From the NCBI GenBank assembly GCA_900319615.1, contig ONPE01000052.1, positions 1-8,492 of the forward strand: 8,492 nt of DNA, in the 5' to 3' direction. The DNA comes from an uncultured Eubacteriales bacterium (GTDB lineage Bacteria > Bacillota > Clostridia > Oscillospirales > Acutalibacteraceae). Under the pieces are notes generated by a model. It was not told the origin of the DNA. It ran no database searches and worked only from the letters and a program-made list of their open reading frames with translations. A program made the position numbers and the translations under genes. Shown in pieces: positions 6,504-8,492 of this stretch (positions are counted from its first letter, which is position 1; the number at the start of each line of letters is the position of its first letter).

Positions 6504-6532
6504 ATTTTACCATAAAAGCGCGAAAAAAGCAA
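6504..6532 (-). promoter_or_regulatory. Sigma-A promoter of the DUF951-prfA operon
   Basis: On the minus strand: -35 TTGCTT (6527-6532), a 17-bp spacer, and -10 TAAAAT (6504-6509) preceded by TGG, an extended -10. Transcription would start near 6497, about 30 nt ahead of the GTG start codon. Confidence 0.75.
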
Positions 6533-6533
6533 A

Positions 6534-6571
6534 TCACATAACTGTAAGATTCTTCGTCACATATCTGTAAG
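6534..6571. repeat. 15-bp direct repeat in the divergent promoter region (possible operator)
   Basis: TCACATAACTGTAAG (6534-6548) and TCACATATCTGTAAG (6557-6571): 14 of 15 bases match, with a start-to-start distance of 23 bp, about two helical turns. The pair touches the -35 of the leftward promoter and ends 11 bp before the -35 of the rightward promoter, so one dimeric activator could serve either or both. On the minus strand the units contain ACAGTTATG and ACAGATATG, similar to LytTR-type response-regulator sites. The binding protein is unknown. Confidence 0.7.
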
Positions 6572-6582
6572 CGTCTCGCCGC

Positions 6583-6611
6583 TTGACTGCGGGAGGATTT
6601 AGATGTATAAT
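6583..6611 (+). promoter_or_regulatory. Sigma-A promoter of the LtaS-like gene
   Basis: -35 TTGACT (6583-6588), a 17-bp spacer, -10 TATAAT (6606-6611). It is nearly consensus. The predicted start near 6618 gives a leader of about 88 nt before the ATG at 6706. Confidence 0.85.
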
Positions 6612-6636
6612 ATAAAATGATAAATTGTATTCTTGT

Positions 6637-6651
6637 ACCGGCTGTGCCGGT
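6637..6651 (+). repeat. Leader hairpin 1 of the LtaS-like gene
   Basis: ACCGGC, loop TGT, GCCGGT: a perfect 6-bp stem with a 3-nt loop in the predicted 5' leader. No T-tract follows. Confidence 0.75.
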
Positions 6652-6672
6652 CAGAGATAAACCGAATTAATG

Positions 6673-6689
6673 CTCCGGTCAAGCCGGAG
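6673..6689 (+). repeat. Leader hairpin 2 of the LtaS-like gene
   Basis: CTCCGG, loop TCAAG, CCGGAG: a 6-bp stem ending 7 bp before the AAGGA ribosome binding site (6696-6700). Its CCGG arms match those of leader hairpin 1, so the two could also pair with each other in alternative folds. Confidence 0.65.
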
Positions 6690-6705
6690 AGGTATAAGGA
6701 AGATC

Positions 6706-8492
6706 ATGGAAGACAAGTATTTTGAATTAAAACACCGTTTCGCGTTCGGCGCGGCTGTGAGCGCGTTCTTCTGCTTTACGCTGCTGGTGTTCAGCCCGCT
6801 GTCGCTCTACATCACCGGTAACGATGAGATGTGGTTCAGCTTTCGCTCGCTGCTGCTGCCGGTGACTCTGGTATCCGTACCGAGCTTTCTGCTGCTCACG
6901 CTGCTGCTGTCGCTGCCAAAGGGAGTTATCCACAAGGCGCTGTGCTGCCTGTTCTTCGGGCTGGCTCTCGGCTTCTATATCCAAGGCAGCTACTTCAACA
7001 TCAGCTACGGCTCCGGCGTGCTGGACGGCTCGCAGATCGCGTGGAAGGACTACACCACCTACGGCGCTATCGACAGCGCCATGTGGGCGGCGTGTATCGC
7101 TCTGCCGTTCGCGCTGTTCATGGTGTTCAAGCGCTCATGGAGGCACGTCCTGATGATAGCCGCCGCGTTCATCATCCTCGTGCAGATCGGCGGACTCACC
7201 GTAAACATCTATCAGAACCAGAATTCTTTGAACAAGCTCAGCCATGAGGTCACGGTCGAAGGGATGTACGAGCTGTCCGACAAGGACAATACCATCGTGT
7301 TCCTGCTGAGTTCTATGGACTCATCATATTATGACGACTACAAGGACGAGCACCCCGAGATCAAGGAATCCCTCACGGGCTTCACGGAATACGAAAACGC
7401 ACTCTCCGGAGGCTCCGATCCGCTGGTATCTCTGCCTTTGATGATGACCGGCGATGTATACAAAAAGGACATCCATTACTCCGAGTTCATCAAGAACGCA
7501 TGGAACCATACCAACGTCTTCGATCTGCTGGGCAAGAACGGCGTCGACGCGCGTATATTTGCAGATGATAAATACTTCGGCAACGGCGCTGTCCGCAAGG
7601 TCGAGAACATCGTCGACCGCGCTCAGGACGCCGACGCATACCGCGTAATCGGCAGCACCATGTACCGCTATACCATGTACAACGCCGCACCGCATTACCT
7701 CAAGCAGTTGTTCTGGATGAGTCTGGACGACTATTCCTCGTTCAAGAGCAACAACATCTTCACTCCCGGCAACGACGATAAATTCTACGCCGATTATGTC
7801 GCGAACAAGGGCTTCAACTATACAGACAGCTACGACAGCTCCGTGCGTATCTACACCCTGAAGGGCGCCGAGCGCCCCTATCGCCTGACTTCCGACGCAC
7901 AGAAGGATACCGACGGCACATCGCTCGAGGAGCAGATCGAGGGCGACTTCCACATCATCCTGAGTATGCTCGACGACCTCAGAGAGAACGGCAGATACAA
8001 TGACGCGCGCATCGTGATCACCGCAGATAACGGCGCTCTCGAGTACGGTCAGAAGCCGCTCCTTTTGGTAAAGGAGAAGGGCGCGAAGGACGAGTACAAG
8101 ACCAGCAATTCTCAGGTATCTCTGTCAGACCTCACGGCTACTCTCGCGGCAGCCGTCACCGACGATTACCGCAAGATCGGCACGGGTCGCACATTCAGCG
8201 ACAGCGAGCGTATCACATGGAACCGCCGCCGTACCTTCTACCGCAACACCGGCGTAAACGCCGAGTCGCGTATCGAAGAATACCGCTGTAACTTTGACAA
8301 GACCGAAGCCGAGGATCTGGAGCTGATCGGCAAGTATTATATCAACGGCGGCAAGATCGACAACTACACCCTCGGCAGGGAGCTGACCTTCACCGAGGAC
8401 GAGACCGCCGCGATGTACTGTAAGGAGGGCTTCGGCCATACAAACGGCTGGCGCACCATCGTCAACGGCCCCAAGGCTGTCATGGAGATACC
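6706..8492 (+). CDS. Five-TM LtaS/sulfatase-like membrane protein (alkaline phosphatase superfamily), 3' end outside window
   Basis: The first 595 residues of an open frame with no stop before the window edge. The start is ATG 6706, after AAGGA at 6696-6700. Five hydrophobic helices lie at about 15-35, 49-70, 77-94, 124-141 and 147-166, the LtaS layout, followed by an extracellular domain of the alkaline phosphatase/sulfatase fold. Recognisable blocks are NTIVFLLSSMDSSYY (195-209), GFTEYENALS...SLPLMMTG (225-249), WNHTNVFDLLGKNGVDARIF (266-285), ARIVITADNGA (434-444), and PLLLVKEKG with SNSQVSLSDLTATL (467-480). Working relatives move glycerol phosphate or other head groups onto surface polymers. 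Several catalytic positions look replaced here: Ser202 where Asp/Glu is usual, Pro239 near the nucleophile Thr, and Asn442 where DHG has His. From about residue 545 a second, probably beta-rich domain begins (YTLGRELTF, then GWRTIVNGPKAVME). The fold is likely; the activity is uncertain and it may be a pseudoenzyme. Confidence 0.82.
   Translation, partial: MEDKYFELKHRFAFGAAVSAFFCFTLLVFSPLSLYITGNDEMWFSFRSLLLPVTLVSVPSFLLLTLLLSLPKGVIHKALCCLFFGLALGFYIQGSYFNISYGSGVLDGSQIAWKDYTTYGAIDSAMWAACIALPFALFMVFKRSWRHVLMIAAAFIILVQIGGLTVNIYQNQNSLNKLSHEVTVEGMYELSDKDNTIVFLLSSMDSSYYDDYKDEHPEIKESLTGFTEYENALSGGSDPLVSLPLMMTGDVYKKDIHYSEFIKNAWNHTNVFDLLGKNGVDARIFADDKYFGNGAVRKVENIVDRAQDADAYRVIGSTMYRYTMYNAAPHYLKQLFWMSLDDYSSFKSNNIFTPGNDDKFYADYVANKGFNYTDSYDSSVRIYTLKGAERPYRLTSDAQKDTDGTSLEEQIEGDFHIILSMLDDLRENGRYNDARIVITADNGALEYGQKPLLLVKEKGAKDEYKTSNSQVSLSDLTATLAAAVTDDYRKIGTGRTFSDSERITWNRRRTFYRNTGVNAESRIEEYRCNFDKTEAEDLELIGKYYINGGKIDNYTLGRELTFTEDETAAMYCKEGFGHTNGWRTIVNGPKAVMEI

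Noticed and set aside
7324..7953. A 209-codon minus-strand frame within the LtaS-like gene
   Set aside because: Val/Ala-rich shadow of the sense frame, which shows TM helices and superfamily motifs.

Overview
The window looks like chromosomal DNA of a moderately GC-rich Bacillota, most likely a gut-type Clostridia of the Oscillospiraceae/Ruminococcaceae kind. The evidence is a DUF951 gene, a Sua5-type TsaC with a C-terminal extension, a family-1 M18 aminopeptidase, strong AGGAGG-type ribosome binding sites and near-consensus sigma-A promoters. The assignment rests on gene content only. I see no phage, IS, CRISPR, tRNA or rRNA.

Layout. (1) Positions 1-1216, plus strand: the 3' end of an SGNH/GDSL hydrolase gene overlaps by ATGA a membrane-anchored family-2 glycosyltransferase of the GtrB/DPM type; a hairpin terminator follows at 1234-1263. 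(2) Positions 1290-6467, minus strand: a housekeeping run read right to left as DUF951 protein, prfA (release factor 1), a 167-bp repeat-filled spacer, a tsaC-coaE fusion gene, a membrane-anchored lytic transglycosylase and an M18 aminopeptidase. It converges on the terminator of block 1. (3) Positions 6468-6705: a divergent promoter region with one well-formed promoter per strand and a 15-bp direct repeat between them. (4) From 6706 to the right edge, plus strand: a five-TM, LtaS/sulfatase-like membrane protein, open at the window end.

How the genes relate. The minus-strand block mixes translation (RF1, t6A tRNA modification), coenzyme A synthesis, peptidoglycan cleavage and peptide turnover, a typical mixed housekeeping operon. 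The flanking plus-strand genes look like cell-envelope glycan or polymer functions.

Most worth a second look: the single-ORF fusion of threonylcarbamoyl-AMP synthase with dephospho-CoA kinase; the spacer bounded by two different five-copy heptamer arrays, one containing the prfA stop codon and the other replacing the ribosome binding site of tsaC-coaE; recurring 6-3-6 mini-hairpins with a GC-NNN-GC core; the direct repeat in the divergent promoter region, which resembles a LytTR-type operator; and the apparent loss of catalytic residues in the LtaS-like protein. I found no convincing new defence or mobile system.
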